Shown here in pieces: positions 36,788 to 45,094 of a DNA stretch of 45,094 nucleotides. Position 1 is the stretch's first letter, and each line of letters opens with the position of its first letter. The stretch is from Acidisphaera sp. S103 (GTDB taxonomy: Bacteria; Pseudomonadota; Alphaproteobacteria; Acetobacterales; Acetobacteraceae): contig NZ_LMUJ01000064.1 of the NCBI RefSeq assembly GCF_009765975.1, positions 338,496 to 383,589 on the forward strand, read 5' to 3'. Both the position numbers and the translations under genes were made by a program. Under the pieces are notes generated by a model. It searched no databases, was not told the origin of the DNA, and was given only the letters and a program-made list of their open reading frames with translations.

Positions 36788-38641
36788 ATGCGCCGCCTCC
36801 GTACACGCTTGCCGACCGCCGTGCGGTGGCTTGCCGCCTCACTCATTGTTTTGATCGGCATCTTCCTGGCCGAACGATTGCTGGCGGCCGATCCGCAGCC
36901 CTACACCGTCACCCTGAAGCCAACCGGCGATGATGCGCTCGACGCCGCCCTGAAGGGCAGTTCCACCCTGATCTCGCTGCAGAAATCCGCCCCCGTGGCG
37001 GGTTTCGCCATGGCCGAACGGGCACGCAAGGATGCCGGGCGATTCGAAACCGCCCTGCACAGCTTCGGCTACTACAAGGCGACAGTCTCCACGACGATCG
37101 CCGGCCACAAGCTGGACGATCCGGCCCTGCCCGCCTTCATCGACAATGCCCCGGCAAAGCCACCACTGGAGGTCGCGATCGCCTTCGACCTGGGTCCGCG
37201 CTTCAAGCTGGGCACCGTCACCATCTCCACCACGGTGCCGCCCGACATTCCACCCCACCTTCAGATCAAGCCGGGCGACCCCGCGATGGCGGCGGACGTC
37301 CTGGCGGCGCAAGGCCGTTTGCTGGCAGCCCTGGAAGCCGACGGCTACCCACTGGCCAAGGTTCCCACCCCGGTGGCGATCCTGCATCCGGACCAGGACC
37401 TGCTCGATGTGGATTTTCAGCCGGTCACCGGCCCCCAGGCCGATATCGGCCCCGTCAGCATCAATGGCCTGAAGGACATGCATGAGTCCTTCGTCCGGAA
37501 GCGCCTGCTGTTGCACCAGGGCGAGAAATTCAATCCGGAAACGATCGAAAAAGCCCGCCTCGACCTGTCCTCCATCGGGGTGTTCTCGGTGGTCAGGGCG
37601 GTGCCAGCCTCGGCACTCGATCCCAACGGGCAATTGCCGATCAGTTTCGACCTGACCGAACGGCCACTGCACGCGGTCGACCTGGGCGTCGCCTACTCGA
37701 CCGATCTGGGTATCGACCTCACCACCGCCTGGCACGACCGCAACCTGTTCGGCAACGCCGAACAATTGAATATCACCGGGTCAATCAACCTGGGCGGCGA
37801 CGCCGTCACCAAACCCGGTTACGCCCTCGGCGCGCAATTCCTCAAGCCTGATTACCTGGCGCGCGACCAGACGTTGGAACTCGACCTGAACGCCATCAAG
37901 CAAAGCCTGCAGGCCTACGACCAGACCGCGCTGATGGAGAAAATCGCCCTCAACCGCAAGCTGAGCCCGCATTGGACCGCCAGTATCGGCCTGTCGGCGG
38001 AGCAGGAGTCGATCGAGCAGGAAGACGTCACCCGCACCTACAATCTGATCGGCATCCCGGCCAGCCTGAAATACGACAGCACCACCAGCCTGTTCGATCC
38101 GACCCACGGGATACGGGCGACGTTCTCCATCACCCCGACCGAGTCGCTCGGTACCCCCAGCACGACTTTCTTCATCACCCAGATCGCCGGCTCGACCTAT
38201 TTCGACATCTTCGGCAATGGCCGCAGCGTGCTGGCCCTGCGCGGCCTGGTCGGCGAGGTGTCCGGTGCCGGCGTGTTCGGCCTTCCGCCCGATCAGCGCT
38301 TCTACGCCGGTGGGAGTGCCACGGTGCGCGGCTACCGCTATCAGACGCTGGGACCGCAGTTCAAGGATGGGACACCAATGGGCGGCACCGCTATCTCGAC
38401 GGGAACCGTGGAGTGGCGGCAGCGTATCCTGAAGAACTACGGCATCGTGGGGTTCATGGACGTGGGGCAGGTCAGCGCGAACGGAGCACCGTTTACCAGC
38501 AACTGGCACGCCGGGGCCGGCATCGGCGCACGCTATTACACCTCGATCGGCCCGATCCGGCTGGATGTCGCGGTTCCGCTGAACAAGCTGCCGGGCGGCG
38601 ATTCGCTTGAAGTCTATATCGGTATCGGACAGGCGTTTTGA
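36788..38641 (+). CDS. tamA: Translocation and assembly module protein TamA
   Basis: Omp85-family outer-membrane barrel, 617 residues. There is an N-terminal signal or membrane helix (WLAASLIVLIGIFLAERLLAA), then POTRA-like domains (~40-270, including YYKATVS, FKLGTVTI, ADIGPVSINGL and FNPETIEKARLDLSS). The 16-strand barrel follows, with the lid-lock motif VRGYRYQTLG near residue 510 and a terminal aromatic residue in EVYIGIGQAF. With TamB it helps insert outer-membrane proteins and move phospholipids. Its stop overlaps the tamB start (TTGA), so the two are coupled. Confidence 0.93.
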   Translation: MRRLRTRLPTAVRWLAASLIVLIGIFLAERLLAADPQPYTVTLKPTGDDALDAALKGSSTLISLQKSAPVAGFAMAERARKDAGRFETALHSFGYYKATVSTTIAGHKLDDPALPAFIDNAPAKPPLEVAIAFDLGPRFKLGTVTISTTVPPDIPPHLQIKPGDPAMAADVLAAQGRLLAALEADGYPLAKVPTPVAILHPDQDLLDVDFQPVTGPQADIGPVSINGLKDMHESFVRKRLLLHQGEKFNPETIEKARLDLSSIGVFSVVRAVPASALDPNGQLPISFDLTERPLHAVDLGVAYSTDLGIDLTTAWHDRNLFGNAEQLNITGSINLGGDAVTKPGYALGAQFLKPDYLARDQTLELDLNAIKQSLQAYDQTALMEKIALNRKLSPHWTASIGLSAEQESIEQEDVTRTYNLIGIPASLKYDSTTSLFDPTHGIRATFSITPTESLGTPSTTFFITQIAGSTYFDIFGNGRSVLALRGLVGEVSGAGVFGLPPDQRFYAGGSATVRGYRYQTLGPQFKDGTPMGGTAISTGTVEWRQRILKNYGIVGFMDVGQVSANGAPFTSNWHAGAGIGARYYTSIGPIRLDVAVPLNKLPGGDSLEVYIGIGQAF

Positions 38642-41600
38642 GACGCGTGCTGAAATGGGCCGCCGTGGTCCTCCTGATCCTGCTGGCGATCCCGGTGCTG
38701 GCCGTCGCCGCCGTGCTGATCCTGGCCAATGTCAATCCCGGCCGCCGCTTCATACAGAATGAAACAGCCAGCCTGACCGGTGGGATGGTCCGGATCGAGG
38801 GCTTGGCCGGCCGTTTCCCCGATGCATTGCGGGTTGGCCGGATCGAGGTATCGGACGCCAGAGGCCCCTACGTCACCGTGACCAATGCGACTCTCGATTG
38901 GTCGCCATCGGATCTGCTGAACCGCACCGTGCTGATAGACCAATTGCAGGCCGAGACGGTGGATGTCGCCCGCCTGCCCGTATCCAGTGGCCAGTCCAGC
39001 AGCAGCGGCACGTTCAATCTGCCGGTCCAGGTCGACCTGCGCCAGCTTCACGTCGGCAAGGCGATCATCGGCGCGCCGGTCGCCGGCACCGCCGCCACGC
39101 TGGCCCTGGACGGTTCGGCAACGCTGCAAACGCTGACCGAGGGTTCGGTCCAACTCGACGTTCATCGCCTGGACAGCCCCGGCCATTACACCGTCACCGG
39201 CCGCATCGCACCGGACGCCATCCAGGCCACGGTCACGGCGCAGGAGCCCACCAGGGGCCTCATCGCCAGTATCGCCCATCTTCCCGACCTGGGTGCCGTC
39301 TCGATCCAGGCCTCGATCAACGGTCCGAAAGACGCGCTGGGCACCCAGGTGGGAGTGACCGCCGGCCCGCTGACCGCTTCGGTGTCCGGCACCGTCGATC
39401 TGACCCACCAGGTCGCCGACCTCGCGGTGAAGGCAAACGCCCCCGCCATGACGCCCGCCGCAGGCGTCTCCTGGCAATCGGTCCTGGTGGACGCCACCGT
39501 GCATGGCCCGTTCACCAGACCCGACGCCAAGGGCACCGTACAAATAGCGTCGCTCAGCGCCGGAGGCGTCCAGATCGGTGCCCTGGCCGCGGACGTGAAC
39601 GGCAATGCCGGCCAGGTCCAATTGCACGCGACAGTAAGCAACCTGGACATTCCCGGGCCGAAGCCAAGCCTCTTCGCCGCAAACCCGGTCACACTCGATG
39701 CATCCGTTCGGCTGGACGCGCCGGACAGGCCGGTAACCTTCGCGGTGCATCATCCGCTGCTCTCCCTCGACGGCACCGCCAAGACCGCGGGCGTTCAGCG
39801 GGTCCAGGCGCATCTGGTGCTACCGGACGTGTCGCCCTTTGCGGAAGCCGGCGGCGCCGACGTGCATGGCAGCACCGATATTATGATCCAGGCGGAGATG
39901 CAAAACGGGACAACCACCACCTCCGCCAAGGGCAAGGTCGCCATCACCGGCGGCATGGCGCCGGTTCCGGCACTGATCGGCGACGGCGGCACGATCGACG
40001 TGGCGGCGTCCATGCATGGCCAGGACATCAGCCTCTCGCACCTGACGCTGAATGGAAAGTCGCTGACGGTGACAGCCCAGGGTGGCCTGTCCGACCAGAC
40101 GGTCAACGCCGACTGGACCGTCGCCTTGGCCGACCTGACCGCCATCCAACCCAACCTGTCCGGCCGGCTGGACGTGAAGGGCCACGCCGGCGGTACGTTG
40201 AACGATCTCGCAGTGCAGGCGGAACTCGGCGCCGATCTGGCCGCAAAAGGTTACTCATCCGGCCACATCACCGCCAAGGTGGACGCCACGGGCCTGCCCG
40301 GTGCTCCCCATGCGACGGTCAACGCCGACGGCAAATTGCTGGACGCGCCGCTGTCGCTCGCGCTGACGGCGGATGAGGCCGCCGGCGCGTTCAAGGTCAG
40401 CATCGACCAGGCATCCTGGAAGTCGCTCAAAGCTGGCGGGACCGCCAGCCTGACGCCGCCGGCGACGCTTCCCATCGGCAACCTGCACGTCGATCTCGGC
40501 CGTCTCGCGGATCTGGAGCCCCTACTGGGACGCAAGATCACCGGCCAGGCCAACGCCACCCTGGAGTCGGACGACAGGGCGGCCAAACTGGCACTGACCG
40601 TGCGCGACGCCGCGTTGCCCGGCACGGCGGCGATCGCCAAGGCGGTGCTGAACGCCACGGTCACCGATCCGACTGGACACCCGGCCGTCGATGCCACCTT
40701 CGCGGCCGACGGCGTATCCGCCGGAACCACCCAATCGGCGACTGCACGCGTCACCGCCAAAGGCCCAATCGACGCCCTCGGCATCACCATCGACGCCAAC
40801 GCCCCGGCAGTGGCCGGCGCCGCCGCGAAGCTGACCACCGCCGCCACGCTGAACGTCCAGGCGCGCACCGTGGCGCTGGCCAAGCTGGAGGCAACCTGGA
40901 AACAGCAGACCCTGCGACTGCTCGCCCCGGCAAAACTCACCTTCGCTGACGGCGTGTCGGTCGACCGTCTGCGCCTGGGTTTCCAGCAAGCGGAACTGAC
41001 CCTTTCCGGCAGCGCGGGCAGCAAACTTGATCTGACCGCCTCGCTGCGCAACCTGCCGGCCAATATCGGCAGCATCGTCAACCCCGCCTTCGCCGCCGAC
41101 GGCATGATTGCCGCCGACGCACGCCTCAACGGCACCACCGCACACCCGCAAGGCACCATCAAACTGACCGCAACCGGGTTACGGCAACGCCAGGGCCCCG
41201 GACAGGCCCTGCCCGCGGCCAACCTGACCGCAAACGCTGTCCTGCAAGGCACCTCGGCTCAACTCGACACCAAACTGACGGCGGGTCCGTCGCATCTCTC
41301 GGTCACCGGTTCGGTCCCACTGTCCCAGACGGGCGCGTTGAACCTGAAAACCGACGGCCATGTCGATCTGGCCATGCTGGATCCGTTGCTGACCGCCGAA
41401 GGCCGCCGAGCCCGGGGTGAAGTCGACCTGAACGCCAGCGTGACCGGCACTGCGGCGTCCCCGCTCGCCAGCGGCACCGCGCAACTCAGCAAGGGCGACC
41501 TGGCGGATTACACGATCGGCGCCCATGTCAGCGATCTGTCCGCCTCGATCCAGGCCACCGGCGATACCATCCGACTCACCCAGTTCAGCGGCAAGGCCGG

Positions 41601-42636
41601 TCCGGGCACCCTCGGCGGCAGCGGCTCGATCAGCCTGGCCGGCGATATGCCGGTCGATCTGCACTTCACCGCCAACAACGCACGCGCCCTGGCCAGCGAC
41701 CTGATGAGCGCCATGATCGACGCCAATCTGACTGTGCAAGGCGACATCAAAGGCAATTTGCAAGCCGGCGGCACACTGCATGTCAGGCGCGCGGACATCC
41801 GGATTCCCGACAAGCTGCCACCAGGCGTGGCGGTCCTGCCCGTCCGCAACGCGAGCGCCCCGCCGCCCCCCCCACCGCCGCCCGCGACCCAATCGTCGAT
41901 CGCGCTGAACCTGACGATCAGCGCTCCACAGCAGGTCTTCATCCGCGGCCGCGGCCTCAACGCGGAACTTGGCGGTACCATCCACATTCATGGGACAGCG
42001 ACGCAACCGATCCCGGACGGCGGCCTGCATCTGCGCCAGGGAACGCTCAGCGTCATCGGCACCACGCTGAACTTCACCGAGGGAACGATCGATTTCAGCG
42101 GCGCCGGCATTGCCAACCCCTCGATCCACTTCGTGGCGACATCGACGACCGCCTCGATTGTCGCGACCCTGACCGTCAGCGGCTACGCATCGGACCCCAA
42201 GATCACGCTATCCAGCGTGCCCGATATGCCGCAGGACGAGATCCTCTCGCAGCTTCTGTTCAACACGAGCACATCGAAACTGAGTGCGCTGCAGTTGGCC
42301 CAGATCGCGGCGGCACTGGCCTCGCTGTCGGGCGCCACGGCGGGATTCGATCCACTGGAAAGCCTGAGAACGGGCTTGGGGCTCGATCGCCTGTCGATCG
42401 GCAGCAGCAGCACCGGCGCCCCGACACTGCAAGCCGGACGATACGTGGCGCGCGGTGTCTATGTCGGGGCACAGCAAAGCGCCTCCGGCGGCGGGACCCA
42501 GGCGACCGTACAGATCGACCTCGCCAAAGGCCTGAAGCTGGAAACCACCGCCGGTTCCGGATCGACCTCCGCCACCGGCGCCGCCAGCAGCGGCGATGCG
42601 GCCAGCATCGGGATTACGTATCAGTTCGAGTACTGA
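38638..42636 (+). CDS. tamB: Translocation and assembly module protein TamB
   Basis: 1332-residue AsmA-like bridge protein. An N-terminal transmembrane helix (about 6-30, VLLILLAIPVLAVAAVLI) anchors it in the inner membrane. A very long run of beta-rich repeats follows, which in homologues forms a hydrophobic groove across the periplasm. The C-terminal ~300 residues are the DUF490/TamB domain, with DGGLHLRQGTLSVIGTTLNF, SVPDMPQDEILSQLLFN and VRIGYQFEY-like end sequence (GITYQFEY), which docks to TamA. The TTG start overlaps the tamA stop; GTG at 38647 is an alternative. A P8 stretch near residue 1076 is encoded by a C8 run. Confidence 0.93.
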   Translation: MRRVLKWAAVVLLILLAIPVLAVAAVLILANVNPGRRFIQNETASLTGGMVRIEGLAGRFPDALRVGRIEVSDARGPYVTVTNATLDWSPSDLLNRTVLIDQLQAETVDVARLPVSSGQSSSSGTFNLPVQVDLRQLHVGKAIIGAPVAGTAATLALDGSATLQTLTEGSVQLDVHRLDSPGHYTVTGRIAPDAIQATVTAQEPTRGLIASIAHLPDLGAVSIQASINGPKDALGTQVGVTAGPLTASVSGTVDLTHQVADLAVKANAPAMTPAAGVSWQSVLVDATVHGPFTRPDAKGTVQIASLSAGGVQIGALAADVNGNAGQVQLHATVSNLDIPGPKPSLFAANPVTLDASVRLDAPDRPVTFAVHHPLLSLDGTAKTAGVQRVQAHLVLPDVSPFAEAGGADVHGSTDIMIQAEMQNGTTTTSAKGKVAITGGMAPVPALIGDGGTIDVAASMHGQDISLSHLTLNGKSLTVTAQGGLSDQTVNADWTVALADLTAIQPNLSGRLDVKGHAGGTLNDLAVQAELGADLAAKGYSSGHITAKVDATGLPGAPHATVNADGKLLDAPLSLALTADEAAGAFKVSIDQASWKSLKAGGTASLTPPATLPIGNLHVDLGRLADLEPLLGRKITGQANATLESDDRAAKLALTVRDAALPGTAAIAKAVLNATVTDPTGHPAVDATFAADGVSAGTTQSATARVTAKGPIDALGITIDANAPAVAGAAAKLTTAATLNVQARTVALAKLEATWKQQTLRLLAPAKLTFADGVSVDRLRLGFQQAELTLSGSAGSKLDLTASLRNLPANIGSIVNPAFAADGMIAADARLNGTTAHPQGTIKLTATGLRQRQGPGQALPAANLTANAVLQGTSAQLDTKLTAGPSHLSVTGSVPLSQTGALNLKTDGHVDLAMLDPLLTAEGRRARGEVDLNASVTGTAASPLASGTAQLSKGDLADYTIGAHVSDLSASIQATGDTIRLTQFSGKAGPGTLGGSGSISLAGDMPVDLHFTANNARALASDLMSAMIDANLTVQGDIKGNLQAGGTLHVRRADIRIPDKLPPGVAVLPVRNASAPPPPPPPPATQSSIALNLTISAPQQVFIRGRGLNAELGGTIHIHGTATQPIPDGGLHLRQGTLSVIGTTLNFTEGTIDFSGAGIANPSIHFVATSTTASIVATLTVSGYASDPKITLSSVPDMPQDEILSQLLFNTSTSKLSALQLAQIAAALASLSGATAGFDPLESLRTGLGLDRLSIGSSSTGAPTLQAGRYVARGVYVGAQQSASGGGTQATVQIDLAKGLKLETTAGSGSTSATGAASSGDAASIGITYQFEY

Positions 42637-42805
42637 AAATCCCGTCCGGCCGACTTTTACGCCACGTCACGTCGACGTTGCCATATCACCTCGTCATAGC
42701 CCGGCGGTTAGTCCAGGCCATCTGATCCAAATAAATAACCCGGACTGGCGCCCCGCCACGACAGCGGGGACCATACCCGTCGATTTCAGTCGCGATGCAA
42801 CGGCC

Positions 42806-43399
42806 CTACGCGGGTGCGGTCTCCGCCAGTCCCTTGTTCTGGACGAACCCTTCATACCAGGCCGCCAGCTTCGGATGTCCTGAACGCCACGGATCGGACG
42901 CGAAGCGGAAATCCAGGTATCCCAGCGCGCAGGCAACGGTGATGGACCCGATATCCACATGCTTATGCGGCGGATCAGCCCCCAGCACGTCAACCGACCG
43001 GCTGATGGCGGCCTTATAGCGCTCGATCACCGCATCCCGAGCGGCTTCCGACGGCCTGCCCTGCTCACCACGGCAGGGCACCGCGGCATCGAGGATGCCA
43101 TCCCCCAGCGACTGGAATTTCAGTGCACGCCACCGCGCCGCTCCATGTTCGGGGAACAGCGGCAATTCATCGCCCAGGCTATCGAGATACTCACAAACCA
43201 ACTGGCTGCCGAACAGCGACAACCCGTCATCCGTGATCAGGCACGGCACTTTCGAAACCGGATTGTCGGCCACCAGATCGGCGGGCGATGCATGCGGATT
43301 GCTCGCATGTTTTTCGATCCGGCCACCCAGGCCACGCACGATCGCGCATGCCATGACTTTCCGGACATAGGGGCTGGTCGCCGAGTAGTAGAGCTTCAC
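42806..43399 (-). CDS. Glutathione S-transferase family protein
   Basis: 197 residues. The N-terminal thioredoxin-like domain begins MKLYYSATSPYVRKVMA, where the Ser in SPYVRK is the likely glutathione-activating residue. NPVSKVPCLITDDGLSLFGSQLVCEYLD contains the cis-Pro and the Ser that binds the gamma-glutamyl group. The C-terminal helical domain has DIGSITVACALGYLDFR and HPKLAAWYEGF. Substrate unknown. It lies 14 nt after gloB on the same strand, so a shared glutathione-dependent detoxification unit is likely. Confidence 0.9.
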   Translation of the reverse strand: MKLYYSATSPYVRKVMACAIVRGLGGRIEKHASNPHASPADLVADNPVSKVPCLITDDGLSLFGSQLVCEYLDSLGDELPLFPEHGAARWRALKFQSLGDGILDAAVPCRGEQGRPSEAARDAVIERYKAAISRSVDVLGADPPHKHVDIGSITVACALGYLDFRFASDPWRSGHPKLAAWYEGFVQNKGLAETAPA

Positions 43400-43413
43400 A
43401 GACGTCGATCTCC

Positions 43414-44139
43414 TCAGAATTTATCTTTCTGCGCACGCAGCACCGCGAACCGAGCCGCATCCGGCGCCATCAGGAACGGGTTCGCTTTCAGTTCGTCGCG
43501 CAGGACGGACGGCACGCTGGGCTGGCCTGCGGCGCGCAACTGCTCGACCTTGCCGACGAACTCGTGCAGCGCGGCGTTATCCGCATCGACCGCCAGGGCA
43601 AAACGCGCATTGCTCTCGGTGTATTCATGACCGCAGCAGACCAGCGTGTCGGGCGGCAGCGCGGCCAGTTTGCGCAGGCTGGCGAACATTTCCTGCGGCG
43701 TGCCCTCGATCAGCCGGCCGCAGCCGAGGCTGAACAGCGTGTCGCCGGACAGCAGGATATCGCCGTCGGGGAAAAAGAAGTTGATCTGCCCGCGGGTGTG
43801 GCCCGGCGTGTCGATCACCTGCGCGGTCGCATTGCCGAGGCGCACGGTGTCGCCTTCCTTGACCGCCTCATCCAACTTCGGCAGCCGGTGCTGATCGGCC
43901 GCGGCGCCGACCACGGGACATTTGAAACGAGCGCGAACCTCATCGACGCCAGCGGTATGGTCGGCGTGGTGATGGGTCAGCAGGATCATGTCCAGCCGCC
44001 CGCCAGCCTTTTCAATGGCTTCGATGATCGGTTCGGCGTCGGCCGGGTCAACGATCGCGGTGGCGCCCGTGCCGCTGTCGCGCAGCAGCCAGGCGTAGTT
44101 GTCCTTCAGGATGGGGACGGGGGATGCTGTGACTGTCAT
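43414..44139 (-). CDS. gloB: Hydroxyacylglutathione hydrolase (glyoxalase II)
   Basis: Metallo-beta-lactamase fold enzyme that hydrolyses S-lactoylglutathione to D-lactate and glutathione. 241 residues. The binuclear metal site THHHADH lies at 55-61, with further ligands in DTPGHTRGQ, LSGDTLFSLGCGRL and CCGHEYTESN. The C-terminal substrate-binding part has PSVLRDELKANPFLM. It is cotranscribed with the glutathione transferase gene and divergent from the methyltransferase gene, with 60 nt between the starts. Confidence 0.95.
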   Translation of the reverse strand: MTVTASPVPILKDNYAWLLRDSGTGATAIVDPADAEPIIEAIEKAGGRLDMILLTHHHADHTAGVDEVRARFKCPVVGAAADQHRLPKLDEAVKEGDTVRLGNATAQVIDTPGHTRGQINFFFPDGDILLSGDTLFSLGCGRLIEGTPQEMFASLRKLAALPPDTLVCCGHEYTESNARFALAVDADNAALHEFVGKVEQLRAAGQPSVPSVLRDELKANPFLMAPDAARFAVLRAQKDKF

Positions 44140-44199
44140 GCGGGCAGCCTAACACGCGTTCATTCGATCGGAAACCGCCGGACGTGCTATAGAACGCAC

Positions 44200-44910
44200 A
44201 TGACAGCCGACGCCCACATTGTCGCCGAGTTCTACGGGTCGGCACGCGGTGCCGTGACCGCGCGCGTCCTGCGCGAAAGGCTGTCGGCGATGTGGCCCTC
44301 GGTCCAGGGCGAATCAGTGCTCGGTATCGGCTACGCCATGCCGTACCTGCGACTTTGGCGCGACCAGGCGGCCCGCTGCATCGCCCTGACCCCGGCGCAA
44401 ATGGGCGCCGCCCGCTGGCCGCCTGGCTACGCCAGCCTGTCCTGCGCCGCGGAGGAGGACAACCTGCCGTTCGGCGACCTGACCTTCGACCGCATCGTGC
44501 TGGTCCATGGGCTGGAGATGGCGGAAAACGCCCGCCGCCTGCTGCGCGAGGCTTGGCGCGTACTGAAGGACGACGGGCGCCTGCTGATCGTGGTGCCGAA
44601 CCGGAGCGGCATGTGGGCCTATCGCGAGAGCACCCCCTTCGGCCATGGTCTGCCCTACTCCACCGGCCAGCTCGGCCGGCTTCTGGCCGGCGGCTTGTTC
44701 CGGATCGAACGGCGTGACGCCGCCCTGTGGATGCCCCCGTCACAAATACGTGTCGTGCTGCGGAGCGCCCCGCTGTTTGAGCGGCTGGGGCGCCGGATGA
44801 TGCCCGGACTGGCTGGCGTCACCCTGACCGAGGCGGTCAAGGACGTTTACGCCGCGATGCCGTTGCGCGCCGTGCCACGCCGGCGGCTGGTCCTGGCGGA
44901 TGCCGCGTAG
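44200..44910 (+). CDS. Class I SAM-dependent methyltransferase domain protein
   Basis: 236 residues from the ATG at 44200; the open frame further upstream is antisense to gloB. The layout is of the Methyltransf_11 type: degenerate glycine loop VLGIGYAMPYLRLW (about 40-53), an acidic stretch EEDNLPFGDLTFDRIVLVHGLE (motifs II-III region) and LREAWRVLKDDGRLLIVVPN. The glycine loop has G-I-G-Y-A where functional enzymes usually have G-x-G-x-G, so binding should be checked. The substrate is unknown. Pairing with gloB in divergent orientation is common in alphaproteobacteria to my knowledge. Confidence 0.8.
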   Translation: MTADAHIVAEFYGSARGAVTARVLRERLSAMWPSVQGESVLGIGYAMPYLRLWRDQAARCIALTPAQMGAARWPPGYASLSCAAEEDNLPFGDLTFDRIVLVHGLEMAENARRLLREAWRVLKDDGRLLIVVPNRSGMWAYRESTPFGHGLPYSTGQLGRLLAGGLFRIERRDAALWMPPSQIRVVLRSAPLFERLGRRMMPGLAGVTLTEAVKDVYAAMPLRAVPRRRLVLADAA

Positions 44911-44915
44911 ATCGG

Positions 44916-45001
44916 TCGGGACACTAGCTCTTTGTTTTCAGTGGCCTGCCGATCCCAGAAATCCGTCGCAGAATGCGACGAACTTCTGGGGCAGGACACT
45001 A
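44916..45001 (-). repeat. 86-bp dispersed palindromic element, copy 2 (inverted)
   Basis: Reverse complement of 4262-4347 with one mismatch. It starts 6 nt after the methyltransferase stop. GGACACTAG occurs at both edges (44919-44928 region and 44993-45002 region). The adjoining CTTACTGTG (45004-45012) also appears, inverted, beside copy 1 at 4240-4248, but with different spacing. Confidence 0.92.
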
Positions 45002-45094
45002 GTCTTACTGTGTCATAAGTTCATTCTGCGTGTGATGTGCTGGCAGCAAGGGCAGCGTGGCAGGGTTCGAGCAATGACGCGGGCAATTGCGACG
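45002..45094. other. Unassigned right edge
   Basis: Short sequence after the repeat. One frame stays open from an ATG at 45035 to the window end (20 codons, MCWQQGQRG...), too short to identify. No known feature is seen. Confidence 0.3.

Noticed and set aside
44911-45094. Insertion sequence at the right edge
   Set aside because: No transposase motif in the short sequence available. The 86-bp element has no coding capacity, and no flanking transposase is visible in the window.

Overview
The window is GC-rich, gene-dense chromosome from an alphaproteobacterium. The most likely home is Rhodospirillales, probably Acetobacteraceae. The reasons are the complete dcw gene order, the iscR / double cysteine desulfurase / ferredoxin cluster, a pyrB paired with a degenerate dihydroorotase, TamA/TamB, a meso-DAP type MurE (DNPR motif) and an EcfG-type promoter. 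The taxonomy is inference from gene content, because no rRNA lies in the window. No prophage, CRISPR array or intact insertion sequence is visible. It reads as core genome with small palindromic repeats inserted between genes.

Layout. (1) 1-4.2 kb: a TPR/glycosyltransferase-like gene on the minus strand, head to head with pyrB and a catalytically degraded pyrC homologue, then a DUF3574 lipoprotein. (2) 4.16-4.39 kb: four consecutive palindromes. One is an 86-bp element that recurs inverted at 44.9 kb. (3) 4.5-7.8 kb: an OmpA-like protein with its terminator, the selenocysteine tRNA gene selC, selA, and a divergent GNAT acetyltransferase. (4) 7.85-26.9 kb: an uninterrupted 16-gene dcw cluster on the minus strand, in transcription order mraZ, rsmH, ftsL, ftsI, murE, murF, mraY, murD, ftsW, murG, murC, murB, ddl, ftsQ, ftsA, ftsZ. 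Most junctions overlap by 1-14 nt, and a four-repeat MraZ operator sits over the promoter at 27.06-27.09 kb. (5) 27.3-32.0 kb: also minus strand, iscR, a NifS-like desulfurase, IscS, ferredoxin, mnmA and then the RNase P RNA. (6) 32.0-32.6 kb: a gene-free interval carrying a textbook EcfG promoter in front of an alpha/beta hydrolase. (7) 33.3-44.9 kb: anmK, tyrS, a PlsC-type acyltransferase, tamA-tamB, a glutathione S-transferase, gloB and a methyltransferase, then the second copy of the repeat.

How the parts work together. The dcw cluster covers the steps from UDP-MurNAc formation and peptide addition (murB, C, D, E, F, ddl) through the lipid steps (mraY, murG) to polymerisation and division (ftsW, ftsI, ftsL, ftsQ, ftsA, ftsZ). 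AnmK recycles anhydro-MurNAc from the same wall. TamA/TamB and the OmpA protein belong to the outer membrane. The isc genes supply persulfide sulfur, which MnmA uses for tRNA 2-thiouridine. rnpB, tyrS, selC and selA add to a tRNA theme. Nothing here is clearly a new defence or mobile system. The least explained signals are the modular palindromic repeats, the degenerate dihydroorotase, the FtsL tail built on a 15-bp minisatellite, and the empty interval upstream of iscR.
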